A stretch of 64,000 bases of DNA from Otatea glauca (lineage: Eukaryota > Streptophyta > Magnoliopsida > Poales > Poaceae): contig CM070722.1 in the NCBI GenBank assembly GCA_036346275.1, positions 28,481,336 to 28,545,335 on the forward strand, given 5' to 3'. Every line of letters starts with the position of its first letter. The first letter of the stretch is position 1. The notes below the pieces were generated by a model that worked only from the letters and a program-made list of their open reading frames with translations, ran no database searches and was not told where the DNA came from. Positions 10,431-22,036 of this stretch are shown here, piece by piece. The position numbers and the translations under genes are program-made.

Positions 10431-12883
10431 TGTAACATCCCAAATTTTGCTTTTATTTGAATTATTATGCTTTTCCCTTTTAATGAATTTTCAGGAAATT
10501 TATTTAATTTATTTTCGAATTATTGAATTAAGCTTCTTGATATCTTATATTTATTTATTAAAAATACTGATGATATTTTATTTAAAATATTTTATTCAGT
10601 TCTAAATGTCTTAAAGTATTTTTTTGAAATTTTTCTAGATTTTTCCTGGTATTTTTGCTATTTATTTGGACCTTATTTATTTCTTTGATTTATTTTAATT
10701 AAAAATGATTTAAAATTACGTGAATAGTGTTTGGTTCAAAACCCCTCCAGTCCAGCCCATTTTTCCCGCGCCGCCTGCCCGTGTAGCCCGTTCCATCAAA
10801 ACCCTAGCCGCGCGACCGTTGGAACATGGGCGTTGTGCCACCGGTCCACAGTGGACCAGCACCGGCCGTAGATAGAGTCCATTCACCGTCCTCGTGTTGC
10901 GCCGTGGTTAAGCCACGTGTCACGCTAAGATGCAGTCACGTGTCGTGTAACGTTAGCGTGACGTCATAAATCGGTTTTTCTATAGAAAAATATTTCGACC
11001 GAAAGTCATTTTTTTATGACGTCTGGATGACGTCATAAATGCTATTTTCCCGTGTAAAAATAATTCGGTTAAATTCGGTTTTCTAATTTTCTGATTTATC
11101 TTTTTATTTCAAACTTTGAATAGCTGTATCTTTCTCATCCGAGCTCCGATTGAGGTGATTCCAGTTTCTAAATTTTTTTAAAATCATGCTTTATTTAATG
11201 GTGAATTTTATTTAATGTTTGGATTTTATCTCTCTCTCTATTTTTGGTATTTATTGCTTTCTCTCTCGTTTCGCTTAGACGTCGAGTTGCCCGGTGAGTT
11301 CGTGATCGAGGAGCCAGTGCAAGATCAAGGTCTAGAGCAGGATTCAGAGCTTTTTGAAGGCAAGTTGTGCTTTTATCATGTTGAACCTATGCTTTAGATA
11401 TTATATTGTTTCAAAGTATTGCATGATAATTCAAATATCGCTTGTTTCAATTATGTTGGGTATAGTTATTCATCCAATTGTGATATATCGACCTTGCCAT
11501 GTCATATGTCGTATTTCATTTTTCACCCTAGAATGGTTTCATACTAGTTGGTAGCTATAAATGCCAATGTGGGTAGTTAGAACGCTAGTAGTATGCTTAG
11601 CCATGCAACGAGTCATCATTTTATGTAAAAATGATTAATCTTGCTTAATGATTATGGAACATGTTTATTAACTTGTGTGTCGAGTGTTGTCACACAATGT
11701 TGTTGTTGTTGATGGCACGTGGTGCATGATAAAACAACTGGGGTGGTAAATGATTTAGACTGAGGCAACTGGCAAGAATTTGTGGTGCGCCAATGTGGCA
11801 ATTGGACGGTCATATTGCTTTTTAATGGTATATGATGGCTTATGTTAATGATGATTTTTTGTTAGTCTTGCCCTGGTCAATTAAGGACTTAACCTTGCAA
11901 GAATTTGAACTGAGCCATTCATACAACCACATGTTTGTTATGGGACAAACCTAGCTGATTAATTTGTTATGTCTAGACTTTGGTACTGTCTTGGTAGTGT
12001 GAGTTCCGGGTATACGGGAAGACTCACATGGCGCAAGTGGGGGGCCCTGGATGTGGTAACCAGTCCCACCAGTGTAGAAACCTTAGCGGGCAGTACTGAG
12101 TTTAGTCAAGCATTAGAAAGGCTTTGTTATAATCACTCGCCTCTGTAGTGTATGATTGTATCTTGTGGGCAAAGTGTATAAATCTCTGCAAAGTGTAAAA
12201 CCTATTCGAATAGCCATGCTCGCGGTGTTGAGCATTGCTCAGTAATTATAGTCAAGGGTTAGATTTTTATCAAAACCAATGTGGGTATGGATGTTGGATT
12301 ATGGTTTAAGGTTATGAGTTGGTTATTGGAAACAAATGAGAAATTTATTATTGTTACTATTTGTTTTACTGTCTTTCAATCTATTTATGCTATTCCTTTA
12401 CAAATGCTGCTTAATGCAAATTAACCATGTTAGCTATTCCTTTGTAATAAACCGTGCATATAGTATATTAGACTTGCATTCTGTGCACAACTTGTTGAGT
12501 GCTTTATGTACTCACCCCTTGCAACAAAACATCACCAGTTGGAGAAGAAGCTTCATCTGCTTTTGAAGAGGAGTATCAGGAGGAGACGAATAACTAGGGT
12601 GCGAACCTTGCCAGTTGCCTGTGGCAAATTGAAGGGTTTATCTACGAATAAGTATATTTCCGCTGCAGTTTATTTCTTTCTCAGTCTTAGCACTGCGAGG
12701 CATATTCATGTAAGGTGGACCTAAGGTCATCTAACAGTTATATTTAACTTGATGAAGTATTTATTGTGTTATCATTAAGTATGATTGTGATAATCATCTA
12801 TATTGAGCCTGTGTGCACTAGCATGATCCAGGACTAGTGCGGAATACACAAAGGGTCCGAAATTACATATTCGGGTCCCAACA
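10431..12883 (+). repeat. 5' LTR of the Gypsy element, 2,453 bp
   Basis: Begins TGTAACATCC and ends GGTCCCAACA, with the primer binding site four bases further on. Compared with the 3' LTR it lacks about 0.96 kb between ACCGTTGGA (about 10,826) and GGGCGTTGTGCC (about 10,828-10,840). It also differs by many substitutions in its first 200 bp. It contains the two short exons of the LTR mini-ORF (11,279-11,359 and 12,539-12,597). Confidence 0.88.
11279..12597 (+). other. Putative spliced acidic mini-ORF inside the Gypsy 5' LTR
   Basis: Two segments that read in frame when joined: 11,279-11,359 (81 nt, from TAG|ACGTCGAG to GAAG|GCAAGT) and 12,539-12,597 (59 nt, from CACCAG|TTGG to a TAG stop). 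The peptide is very acidic: the first part ends QDSELFE, the second reads EEEYQEETNN before the stop. A GC-AG intron is inferred here, while the 3' LTR copy has canonical GTAAGT at the same place. An upstream exon is likely, since the first segment starts right after an acceptor-like TTTCGCTTAG. Matching segments exist in the 3' LTR and in the solo LTR at 24-29 kb. Function unknown. Confidence 0.45.
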
Positions 12884-12887
12884 GAGG

Positions 12888-12900
12888 TGGTATCAGAGTC
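12888..12900 (+). other. Primer binding site of the Gypsy element
   Basis: TGGTATCAGAGTC four bases after the 5' LTR, complementary to the 3' end of initiator methionine tRNA with a changed last position. It marks the start of the internal region. Confidence 0.85.
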
Positions 12901-13101
12901 ATACTGACTGTAGGTCAAACCCTAGCTAGTTTGTCATCTTAGGAGTGTCCAAAACTATTTTCTAAAAGCAAAATTAACTTGAAAGATTAAAAAGGATCTT
13001 GACTTATCCCTTCTTTCTCGCTTTTCACCTATGCTGAATTTTTCCGTCTTTTCTCTTGTTTTGAGTTGAGGTTTTTACGAGAGCCACTTCTGCAGGTAAA
13101 G

Positions 13102-13865
13102 ATGGAGTGCCTTTATGGAAAGCGCAAAGGAGGGTTCACCGCTGAGCTGTGGAAGATGTTGCAGTTGCTGGGATGTTTTGATCGGCCTATCTACCGTGGT
13201 ACCAACTGGATCGGGAGAGAGATTCTATGAGGGATAATTTGCAAGATCACGGTCTACACCAGGGACAACACAATGGGAAACCGCCCTATCAACATCTCGG
13301 TGAGAAGATCAACATTTAAAGCTGGGATCCAGGAAGCCGCTCATCTTGCACTTCGCCGTTTTGCTCGTGACCACGCTGTGAGTTGGAGAAAATGTTATTC
13401 AAGTATCATCCTCATGGAGGCGCCGTCACTGAAAACAGGATCAAGATCGAGGAGGATGCTACCATCGTCCATCTTGCACGTCTTGCTACTGCACAGGAGA
13501 ACCTCACGAAGACTACCAACGAAGAGCTTGCTGAAGTTTATGAAGCTTTGGAGAAGACCGAGAAGGATCTTTGAGAGGCTAGAAGGATGACTTCAGAGTG
13601 GATCGTTGAGCTAGAGGAGGCACTTTACACGAGAGAAGAGGAAGTTGAGCTTGAGGCGAAAGAAGAATCTGAAGAAGACCCCAAGGAGGTTGAGCCCAAG
13701 CCTGAAGAACAAGAGTTTGCTTCTTCCAACGAGACCCCCGGCCATCAAAACAAGTTCGCCCCAATGCCGTGTCACCCGCCACAGTACCCACAGGTTCGCA
13801 TCCAGGATGGCTTAGTGATTAGATGGAGTCTTAAGTTCAGTAGTAGTGGTGACTCAAGTGTATGA
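13102..13865 (+). pseudogene. Extra ORF upstream of gag in the Gypsy element
   Basis: Starts at an ATG at 13,102 (MECLYGKRKGGFTAELW), shares its frame with the segment beginning at 13,273, shifts frame near 13,383, then continues through ENRIKIEEDATIVHLARL and a helical Glu/Lys-rich stretch to 13,865, about 250 codons in all. Broken by a stop near 13,228 (TGA where TGG fits), a frameshift, and a TGA near 13,572 where CGA fits. I recognise no enzymatic domain; the predicted shape is a mixed N-terminal domain plus an acidic coiled coil. It lies between the primer binding site and gag, an unusual place for an ORF. Many grass Gypsy families have an additional ORF of unknown role, and this may be one. 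Confidence 0.5.
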
Positions 13866-14123
13866 GTCGCGTGAGTCTAAGTTTAGAGTGTTGACTTTAG
13901 TTGATTAGTAATGCTTACTTAGGTTAATGAGAGTTTTTACCATCTTTTTGAGTGTGCAGTATGCGTTGCATTGCCCTTAGGCACTTGTGAGTAACCATAC
14001 CAAGAATTTAATAAAGTTTAATATATTTGGAGTTTGAGTTTAAAAACCTTGCTCCGCATAAGTTCTTATATTACTTGTCCATACTATTTTCCCCTTTTCT
14101 CTAAACCTTGGAGTGATCAACAG

Positions 14124-17100
14124 ATGGTTCAGACTCGTGGAAACAATGGAGCCAGTGGAAGTCACCCAAGTGTGAACCCGAATGAGATGCCGATTCCGCA
14201 AGCAGCACCACCAGTTGACATGAGCAATTTTGGAGCCTTTCTTGCTGCACAAACTCAGCTTATGCAGGCCATGATGCATCAAATGCAGCACTTCACTACT
14301 CAAGCAACTTCCAACAATGCAAATCAAGCTGCTAACAATAGGAACCGTCCATACTCAAAGTTGTCAAATTTCATGAGGACCCATCCGCCAACCTTTTCTG
14401 GGAATGCTAACCCAATTGAGGCTAACGACTAGCTTAAGACAATCGAGAGGAAGCTGCATATCACCCAGTGTGAGGGAAATGAGAAGGTGCTTTATGCTTC
14501 TCATCAATCTGAAGGTACAGCTGCTGAATGGTGGGAAAATTTCTGTGCATCGCAGGAGAACCCACAAGAAATCACTTGGGAGGAATTTTCTACTGCTTTT
14601 CGCCAGTACCATGTTTCTAAAGGTGTTATGGACTTAAAGAAGGAAGAATCTAGAGCTATCAAGTAGGGTGGCCAGTCTGTGGTAGATTATTTGAATAAGT
14701 TCACACAGCTTGCTCGCTATGCACCTGAGGATGTAGTGAAAGATAAGGCAAGACATTCTCATTTTATGAAGGGACTGAATTCTGGATTGCAGGTTGGGTT
14801 GATTACCCACAATTTTCCTGATTTCCAAGAGCTGGTTAACAAGGCCCTTATCCTGGAAGACAAGCGCAAGGAGTTGGATGACCATCACAAGCGCAGAATG
14901 GCACACCAGGGAGCTCGCCAAGGATAGCAAAGATTGAGAGTTGCACCGCAGCAATTTGTGAGATTTCAGCCCAAGGCAATTTTCAAGACGCCATCTCCTA
15001 CACCTCGTCCCAGTGGCTAGAATTTTCAGACAACTATTCAGATCAATAATGAACCGGGAGGAAATCCACAGTCGACCGTTAGGTGCTGTTTCAGTTGCAA
15101 TGAGCCAGGGAATTTGCCAATAACTATCCAAAGAGAGGAGGTGTTACACCTGTTCACTTCAACCTTGGATCTACGTTGGCCAAGACGCCTGCACCATGAG
15201 GAAACCATGGAGCTGTTCAAGCTGGAGCTAGAACTCAAGCCACGGTAAGAGGTCGTGTCAATCATATCACGACTGATGAGGCCTAGAAAACATCGGACGT
15301 TGTACTGGGTAAGTTCTTAGTTAACTCAGTACCTGCTACAGTTCTATTTGATTCTGGAGCTTCGCATTCCTTTATTTCTCGAGATTTTGCTGTTGGAAAT
15401 GGGTTAAAAGTTATGAACCTTAAGTGCATGCTTTTGGTCCAATCCCCTGGATCAGAACTTCGATCTAACCTAGGATGCATGGGAGTTAAGATGCTCATGA
15501 AAGGGATAGAGTTCCTAGCGAACCTTATTATTGGATACCCAAACAATAGATGTTATTCTTGGAATGGATTGGTTGTCCAAACACAAGGTTGTATTGGATT
15601 GTGGTAGAAGAATAGTGTCAATTGAAAGCCTGAAAGGCGAAAGAGTGGAGGTCCAAGCGACCGTAATTCACAATGGTCAGATGATGGTTAATAGTGTTAA
15701 AGCTGTCAGTATAGAAAAAGTACTAGTTTTAAATGAATACCCGGATGTTTTTCCTGAGGATTTACCTGGAATGCCACCTGATCGAGATATTGAGTTCGTG
15801 ATCGAATTGGTGCTTGGTACAGCTCCAATAGCCAAGAGACCGTATCAGATGGCCACAGATGAATTGGTAGAGATGAAGAAACAAATTGAGGAGTTGCTAG
15901 AAAAAGGTTTTGTAAGGCCAAGTTCGTCACCATGGGGAGCACCTGTTTTGTTTGTTCGAAAGAAGGATGGAAGCATGAGAATGTGCATTGACTATTGAGC
16001 TCTTAATGAGGTGACAATAAAGAATAAATATCCGTTGCCCGAGATTGATGATTTGTTTGATCAGTTGAGAGGAGTTGGAATTTTCTCCAAGATAGATCTT
16101 CGATCAGGATATCATTAGTTGAAGATTCGCGCAGAGGATGTGCCCAAGACTGCATTTTCAACTAGATATGGTTATTATGAGTTCACAGTCATGTCATTTG
16201 GATTGACTAATGCCCCTGCATATTTTATGAATATGATGAATAAGGTTTTCATGGAATATTTGGATAATTTTGTTGTCGTATTCATAGATGACATTCTTGT
16301 TTACTCCAAGACAGAAGAAGATCATGTAGAACATTTGAGACTCATTCTTGAAAAGCTACAAGTACAGAAATTGTATGCCAAGTTCAGTAGTGTGATTTCT
16401 GGAAAAAGAAAGTGGAATTTCTTGGTCACGTAATGATTACTAAAAGAGTTGTTGTTGATCCTAGCAAAGTTGAAGCAGTGTTGCATTAGGAATAACCAAA
16501 GATAGTAACCCAGATTCGTAGTTTCCTTGGAATGACGGGATATTACCGTCGCTTTATAGAAAGCTTCTCAACGATTGCTAAACCCCTTACGCAGTTGTTG
16601 AAAAAGGAAAAGAAATTTGTATTGACGCCAGAGTGCGAAAAGAGTTTTCAAGAATTAAAGAAAAGGTTAACATCAGCACCAGTATTAGTATTGCCAGATA
16701 TTCAGAATAGGTTTTGATATTTATTGTGATGCTTCGCATCAAGGACTTGGATGTGTGCTAATGCAGAATGGCAAGGTTGTCGCATATGCTTCAAGACAGC
16801 TGAGACCACATGAGGAGAATTACCCGACGCATGATTTGGAATTAGCTGCAGTAGTGCATGCCTTAAAGATATGGCGTCACTATCTTATTGGAAATCGCTG
16901 TGAAATATACACGAATCATAAAAGTTTAAAGTATATCTTCACTCAGTCGGACTTGAATCTGAGGCAGAGAAGATGGTTAGAGTTAATCAAGGATTATCAC
17001 CTGGAAATTCACTATCACCCTAGAAAAGCTAACGTGGTAGCTGATACTCTAAGCCGGAAAAGTTACAGTGTTAACATACACAAAGAATTTCAGAAGCTAA

Positions 17101-18590
17101 GATTGGAAGTGGTACCTAAAGAATTTCTAGCTATCCTAGAAGTGAAGACAACCTTGGAGGATCAAATTAGAGAAGGGCAGAAAGATGACACCAAAATTGA
17201 GAGAATTAAAACCAAGATGGATGAAGATAAAGCTAAGGATTTCACCTTGGATGAACAAGGAACCTTATGGATGAAAGGTCAAATTTGTGTGCCAAACAAA
17301 AAGGAATTAAAATAGTTGATTCTTGAGGAATCCCATGACTCGAAGTACTCTATTCACCCAGGCAGTGCAAAGATGTATCAGGATCTGAAGGTAAGGTTTT
17401 GGTGGCCTAGCATGAAGCGTGAAGTTGCTGAGCATGTTGCTCTGTGTGATATATGCTAGAGAGTGAAGGCAATGCATCAGAGACCAGTAGGATTGTTACA
17501 ACCATTAAAAGTACCTGAATGAAAATAGGAGGAGATCGGTATGAATTTCATTACCAGTTTACCTAGAACTCAGAGTGGATATGATTCAATATGGGTTATA
17601 GTCGATCGCTTGACAAAAGTCGCTTATTTTATACCAGCGAAGACCACATACTCAGGAGATCGTTTGGCAGAATTGTATATGTCCAGAATTGTGTGTTCAT
17701 ATGGAGTGCCAAATAAGATTGTGTCAGACAAAGGTACCCAATTTACCTCAAGATTTTAGAATAAATTGCATGAAGCATTGGGAACTCGTTTGAATTTCAA
17801 TACAGTCTATCACCCGCAGACAAATGGTTAGACCGAGAGAGTCAATTAGATTTTGGAAGATATGTTGAGAGCTTGTGCTCTAGCTTATGCCACAACATGG
17901 GATAAATGTTTGCCGTATACTGAGTTTAGATACAATAACAGTTATCAAGCAAGTTTGCAGATATCACCGTTTGAAGCTTTGTATGGTCTATCTTGTTGTA
18001 CCCCGCTAAATTGGAATGAGACAGGAGAGAGATTGGTCTTTGTACCAGATATTTTAAAAGAAGCTAAAGAATAAATCGCTATGATTAAAGAGAGATTAAA
18101 GACTACTCAGTCAATGTAGAAGAGCTATACTGATAATCGCCGTCATGAGTTAAGTTTTGAACCTGAGGATTTTGTATATCTCAGAGTAACCCCTCTGAAA
18201 GGAGTAAACAGGTTCCATGCCAAAGGAAAGCTTGCATTAAAATATATTGGTCCGTTTAAAATATTGAGTCGCAGAGGAGAGGTTGCATATCAGTTGGAAT
18301 TGCCGCAGTCGTTGGCGGGAGTGCATGATGTATTCCATGTATCTCAGTTAAAGAAATGTCTTCAAGTGCCCGTGGAACAAACGCCATTGGAATCAATTGA
18401 ATTGCAAGAGGATCTAACCTACAGGGAGCAGCCAATCAAGATTCTGGATGTAGCTGATCGCAGGATCAGAAATAAGTCAGTGCGTTTCTGCAGATTTTAG
18501 TAGAGCAATTATTCAGAGAGTAAAGCTACATGGGAGCGTGAGGAGGATTTGAAGTTAGAATTTCCCAACCCAATCCTTAGTCAGCCATGA
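14124..18590 (+). pseudogene. Ty3/Gypsy gag-pol polyprotein, degenerate
   Basis: Gag starts at ATG 14,124 (MVQTRGNNG) and includes the retrotransposon-gag block with EGTAAEWWENF, then a damaged CCHC knuckle (CFSCNEPGN, frameshifted, about 15,085). Protease: LFDSGASHSFIS at about 15,340. Reverse transcriptase: about 15,750-16,440 with the catalytic FIDDILVYS at about 16,282. RNase H: about 16,720-17,080 with YCDASHQGLG and YTNHKSL. Integrase: zinc-binding region at about 17,325-17,460, then a core with WVIVDRLTK and VSDKGTQF, then YHPQTNG. C-terminal chromodomain-like tail to about 18,590. At least 17 in-frame stops and frameshifts near 15,110, 15,540, 16,400 and 16,710. The protein would copy RNA into DNA and integrate it; this copy cannot. 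Confidence 0.9.
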
Positions 18591-18612
18591 ATCTCTGGGT
18601 CAAGATTCCGTT

Positions 18613-18626
18613 AAGGGGGGGGGGTT
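18613..18626 (+). other. Polypurine tract of the Gypsy element
   Basis: AAGGGGGGGGGGTT directly before the 3' LTR (18,627), the expected position of the plus-strand DNA primer in reverse transcription. Confidence 0.8.
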
Positions 18627-21600
18627 TGTAACATCCCAAATTGCTTTTATTGGATTTATTATGATTTTCCCTTTTTATGAATTTTGTGGGAATTTATTTA
18701 ATTTATTTTGTAATTATTGAATTAAGCCTCTTGATATCTTGTATTTATTTATTGAAAAGTACTAATGATCTTTTGTTGAAAATAATTTATTGAGTTTTAA
18801 ATGTCTTAAAGTATTTTCTGAAATTTTTCTAGATTTTTCATGGTATTTTTGATATTTATTCGGACCTTATTTATTTCTCTGATTTATTTTAATTCAAAAA
18901 TAATTTAAAATCATGTGAATAGTGTTTGGGCCGAAACCCCTCCGGTTCGACCCATTTTTCCCACACCACCGGCCCCTGCAGCCCGCTCCGTCGAAACCCT
19001 AGCGTCACGACCGTTGGATCTTAATCCAACGGTCGAGATTTCTCCACGTCGTTGGCGTGTATGGGCCTTCGGATCGTCACCACTTGGACGATCGTGATTG
19101 CGCCACGTCAGCGTCATCGGATCCTCTTTGAATCCGTTGCGCCGCTGTATCCTGCAAACCTCGGGGTTCATTTCCACCCCGTTCGCACTCGTTGAGGTGC
19201 CTATTTAATGCACTGCCGCCACCTCTGGGTTGCGCACTTCGACACGCACCCATAGCCCTAGCACACGCCTCCCAAGCCACCGTCGTTCACGCGCAAAAGC
19301 TCGTCGATGTTTAGAAGCAGTGCTGCCGCAGTTTTTCACTGTTGTCGTCGCCCTCCGTCGTGTCCGTGTCCAGATCCGAGTCCGCCTCGTCGAGACGTGT
19401 CGATCCCGTAATCTCGCTTCGCCAGAGGAGCCTTGGAACACCGTCGCCGGCGTCGTCATCTTCCTCTTCGGTAAGAGCACCGCTATGCCGAGCCGCCACG
19501 CCATCATTGACCACGTGAGCTCTCTCGATCGTCCGAACGATCGCGTGAGGTCCAGATCTCACCGCGTGTGCACAACCCGCTCTGTCTGCCGCCGCTATTG
19601 GATTTGTGCTGATTGAATCAGATCTTGCCACGTGATGTCGCTGCCGACCGTCGTCAGATCTACGTTGTGCCGTCGATTGAGCGCCGCATGTCCGACGCTG
19701 TACCGCCGTGTCATATGATCTTGACCGTCGGATTTGAACCGAGCGGTTATGATTGCACCGCGTGCAGAGCCAATCTCGTGCTACCGCGTGTCGCACGGGA
19801 ACCTCGGTGTCACTGCTGTCAGCCACCGATGACGTCATCATCTTTAATCTCCGTCGTCCGAACTAGCGTGAACGATTGTGATGTTGCCGCCTCGTGTCTT
19901 AATCGCATCCGTTGGTCTAGTGCCACGTGTCATCAATCCAATGGTGCCACGTATGCTACTTGCCTTAGTCGGTGTATGGGCGTTGTGCCGCTGGTCCACG
20001 GTGGACCAGCACTGACCGTGGACCAAGTCCATGCACCGTCATCGTGTCGCGCCGTGGTTAAGCCACATGTCGCGCTCAGATGCTGCCACGTGTCGTGTGA
20101 CGTCATAAATCGGTTTTTCCGTAGAAAAATATTTCGGCCGAAAATCATTTTCTTTGCTCACGTCAGGATGACGTCATAAATGTTATTTCCCATATAAAAA
20201 TAATTCGGTTAAATTCGGTTTTCTAATTTTCTGATTTATCTTTTATTTCAAACTTTGAATAGCTATATCTTTCTCATCCGAGCTCCAATTGAGGTAATTC
20301 CAGTTTCTAAACATTTGTAAAATCATGCTCTATTTAATGGTGAATTTTATTTAATGTTTGGAGTTGATCTCTCTCTCTCTCTGTTGTTAGTATCTATTGC
20401 TTTCTCTCTCGTTTCGCGTAGACATTGAGTTGCCTAGTAAGTTTGTGATTGAGGAGCCAGTGCAAGATCAAGGTCTAGAGCAGGATTTAGAGCTTTTTGA
20501 AGGTAAGTTGTGCTTTGATCATGTTGAACCTATGCTTTAGATATTATATTGTTTCAAAGTATTGCATGATAATTCAAATATCTCTTGTTTCAATTATGTT
20601 GGGTATAGTTATTCATCCAATTGTGATATATCCACCTTCCCTTGTCATATATATGTTGTATTTAATTTGTCACCCTAGAATGGTTTCATACTAGTTGGTA
20701 GCTATAAATGCCAATGTGGGCAGTTAGAACGCTAGTAGTATGCTTAGCCATGCAATGAGTCATCATTTTATGTAAAAATGATTAATCTTGCTTAATGATT
20801 ATGGAACATGTTTATGAACTTGTGTGTCGGGTGTTGTCACACAATGTTGTTGTTGTTGATGGCATGTGGTGCATGATAAAACAACCGGGGTGGTAAATGA
20901 TTTAGACTGAGGCTAGTGGCAAGAATTTGTGGTGGGCCAATGTAGCATTTGGGTGATCGTATTGCTTTTTAAAGGTATATGATGGTTTATGTTAATGATG
21001 ATTTTTGGTTAGTCTTGCCTTGGTCAATTAAGGACTTAACCTTGCAAGCATTTGAACCGAGTCATTCATACAACCATATATCTGGTTGGGACAGACCTAA
21101 CTGATTAATTTTGTTATGTCTAGACTTTGGTACTGTCTTTGTGGTGTGGGTTTTGGGTATACGGGTAGGCTCACATGGTGTGAAAGGGGGGGCCTGGATG
21201 TGGTAACCAGTCCCACCTGTGTTGAAATCTCAGCTGACAGTACTGGGTTTAGACAGAGCATTTGAAAGGCTTTGTTACAATCTCTCATCTTTGTGGTGTA
21301 TAATTGTATCTTGTGGGAAAAGTGCATGACTTCTGCAGAGTGTCAAACCAATTCGAATAGCGGTGCTCGCGGTATTGAGCATTGCTCAGTGATTACAGTC
21401 AAAGGTTAGATTTTATTAAAATGAATTGGGGATTAGGGTTGTATGCCTATGGAGGTAGAGAATTGGTTTATGGTTGTTATTTGGGAAATTATCGAGAAAT
21501 TTATTTGTTGTTATTATTTGTTTTACTGCCTTTACAATCTATTTATGCTATTCTTTTATAAATGTTGTTTATGCAAAATAACCATGTCATCCATTCATTT

Positions 21601-22036
21601 GGAATAAGCCATGCATATAGTATTTTAGACTTGCATTCTGTGCACAACTTGTTGAATGCTTTATGTATTCACCCCTTGCAACAACACATCACCAGCTATA
21701 GAAAAGGTTACGCCTGCCTACGAGGAGTACCAAGAGGAGTCAACCGGTTAGGGTGCGAACCTTGTTAGTTGCCTGCGGAAAATTGAAGGGTTACTACGAA
21801 TAAGTTTATTTCTGCTGCAGTTTATTTATTTTTCAGTCTTAGCCCTTCGTGGCGTATTCATGTAAGGTGGACCATAAGGTCATTTAACAGTTATATTTAA
21901 TTTGATGAAGTTTTATTTGTGTTATCGTTGTGTATGATTGTGATATTCATCTATGTTGAGCCTGTGTGCAGTAGTGTAATCCTGGACTAGTGCAGAATAC
22001 ACAAAGGGTCTAGATTTGAATATTCGGGTCCCGACA
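18627..22036 (+). repeat. 3' LTR of the Gypsy element, 3,410 bp
   Basis: Begins TGTAACATCC and ends GGTCCCGACA. It keeps a GC-rich segment of about 0.96 kb (about 19,020-19,975) that the 5' LTR lacks. It contains a perfect 12-bp inverted repeat with a 4-nt loop at 19,008-19,035 (CGACCGTTGGAT / ATCCAACGGTCG). The reading frames at 19,230-20,179 have no domain I recognise and lie on both strands of the same GC-rich stretch, so I do not call them genes. Confidence 0.88.
20422..21751 (+). other. Putative spliced acidic mini-ORF inside the Gypsy 3' LTR
   Basis: Same arrangement as in the 5' LTR: 20,422-20,502 (81 nt, after TTTCGCGTAG, ending GAAG|GTAAGT, a canonical donor) and 21,696-21,751 (56 nt, after CATCACCAG, ending at TAG). 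Joined, they stay open and end in YEEYQEESTG. Both segments remain free of stops although the rest of this element is full of them and the two LTRs are clearly diverged. Confidence 0.45.

Larger units (their letters stand above)
10431..22036 (+). mobile_element. Ty3/Gypsy LTR retrotransposon, full-length but decayed (chromovirus/Tekay-like)
   Basis: An 11.6-kb element on the plus strand with the order 5' LTR, primer binding site, extra ORF, gag, protease, reverse transcriptase, RNase H, integrase, C-terminal chromodomain-like region, polypurine tract, 3' LTR. Integrase after RNase H identifies Ty3/Gypsy. The tail motif ATWEREEDL resembles the end of chromovirus chromodomains, so Tekay/Del is suggested (inference). 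Many stops and several frameshifts make it non-autonomous. The flanks do not match (ATAGG before, GTCAT after), so no 5-bp target duplication is visible, and the LTRs differ in length by about 0.96 kb. It interrupts CACTA-derived DNA. Confidence 0.9.

Noticed and set aside
19230..20179. ORFs of 130-190 codons on both strands in the Gypsy 3' LTR
   Set aside because: GC-rich LTR segment, absent from the 5' LTR, no domain.
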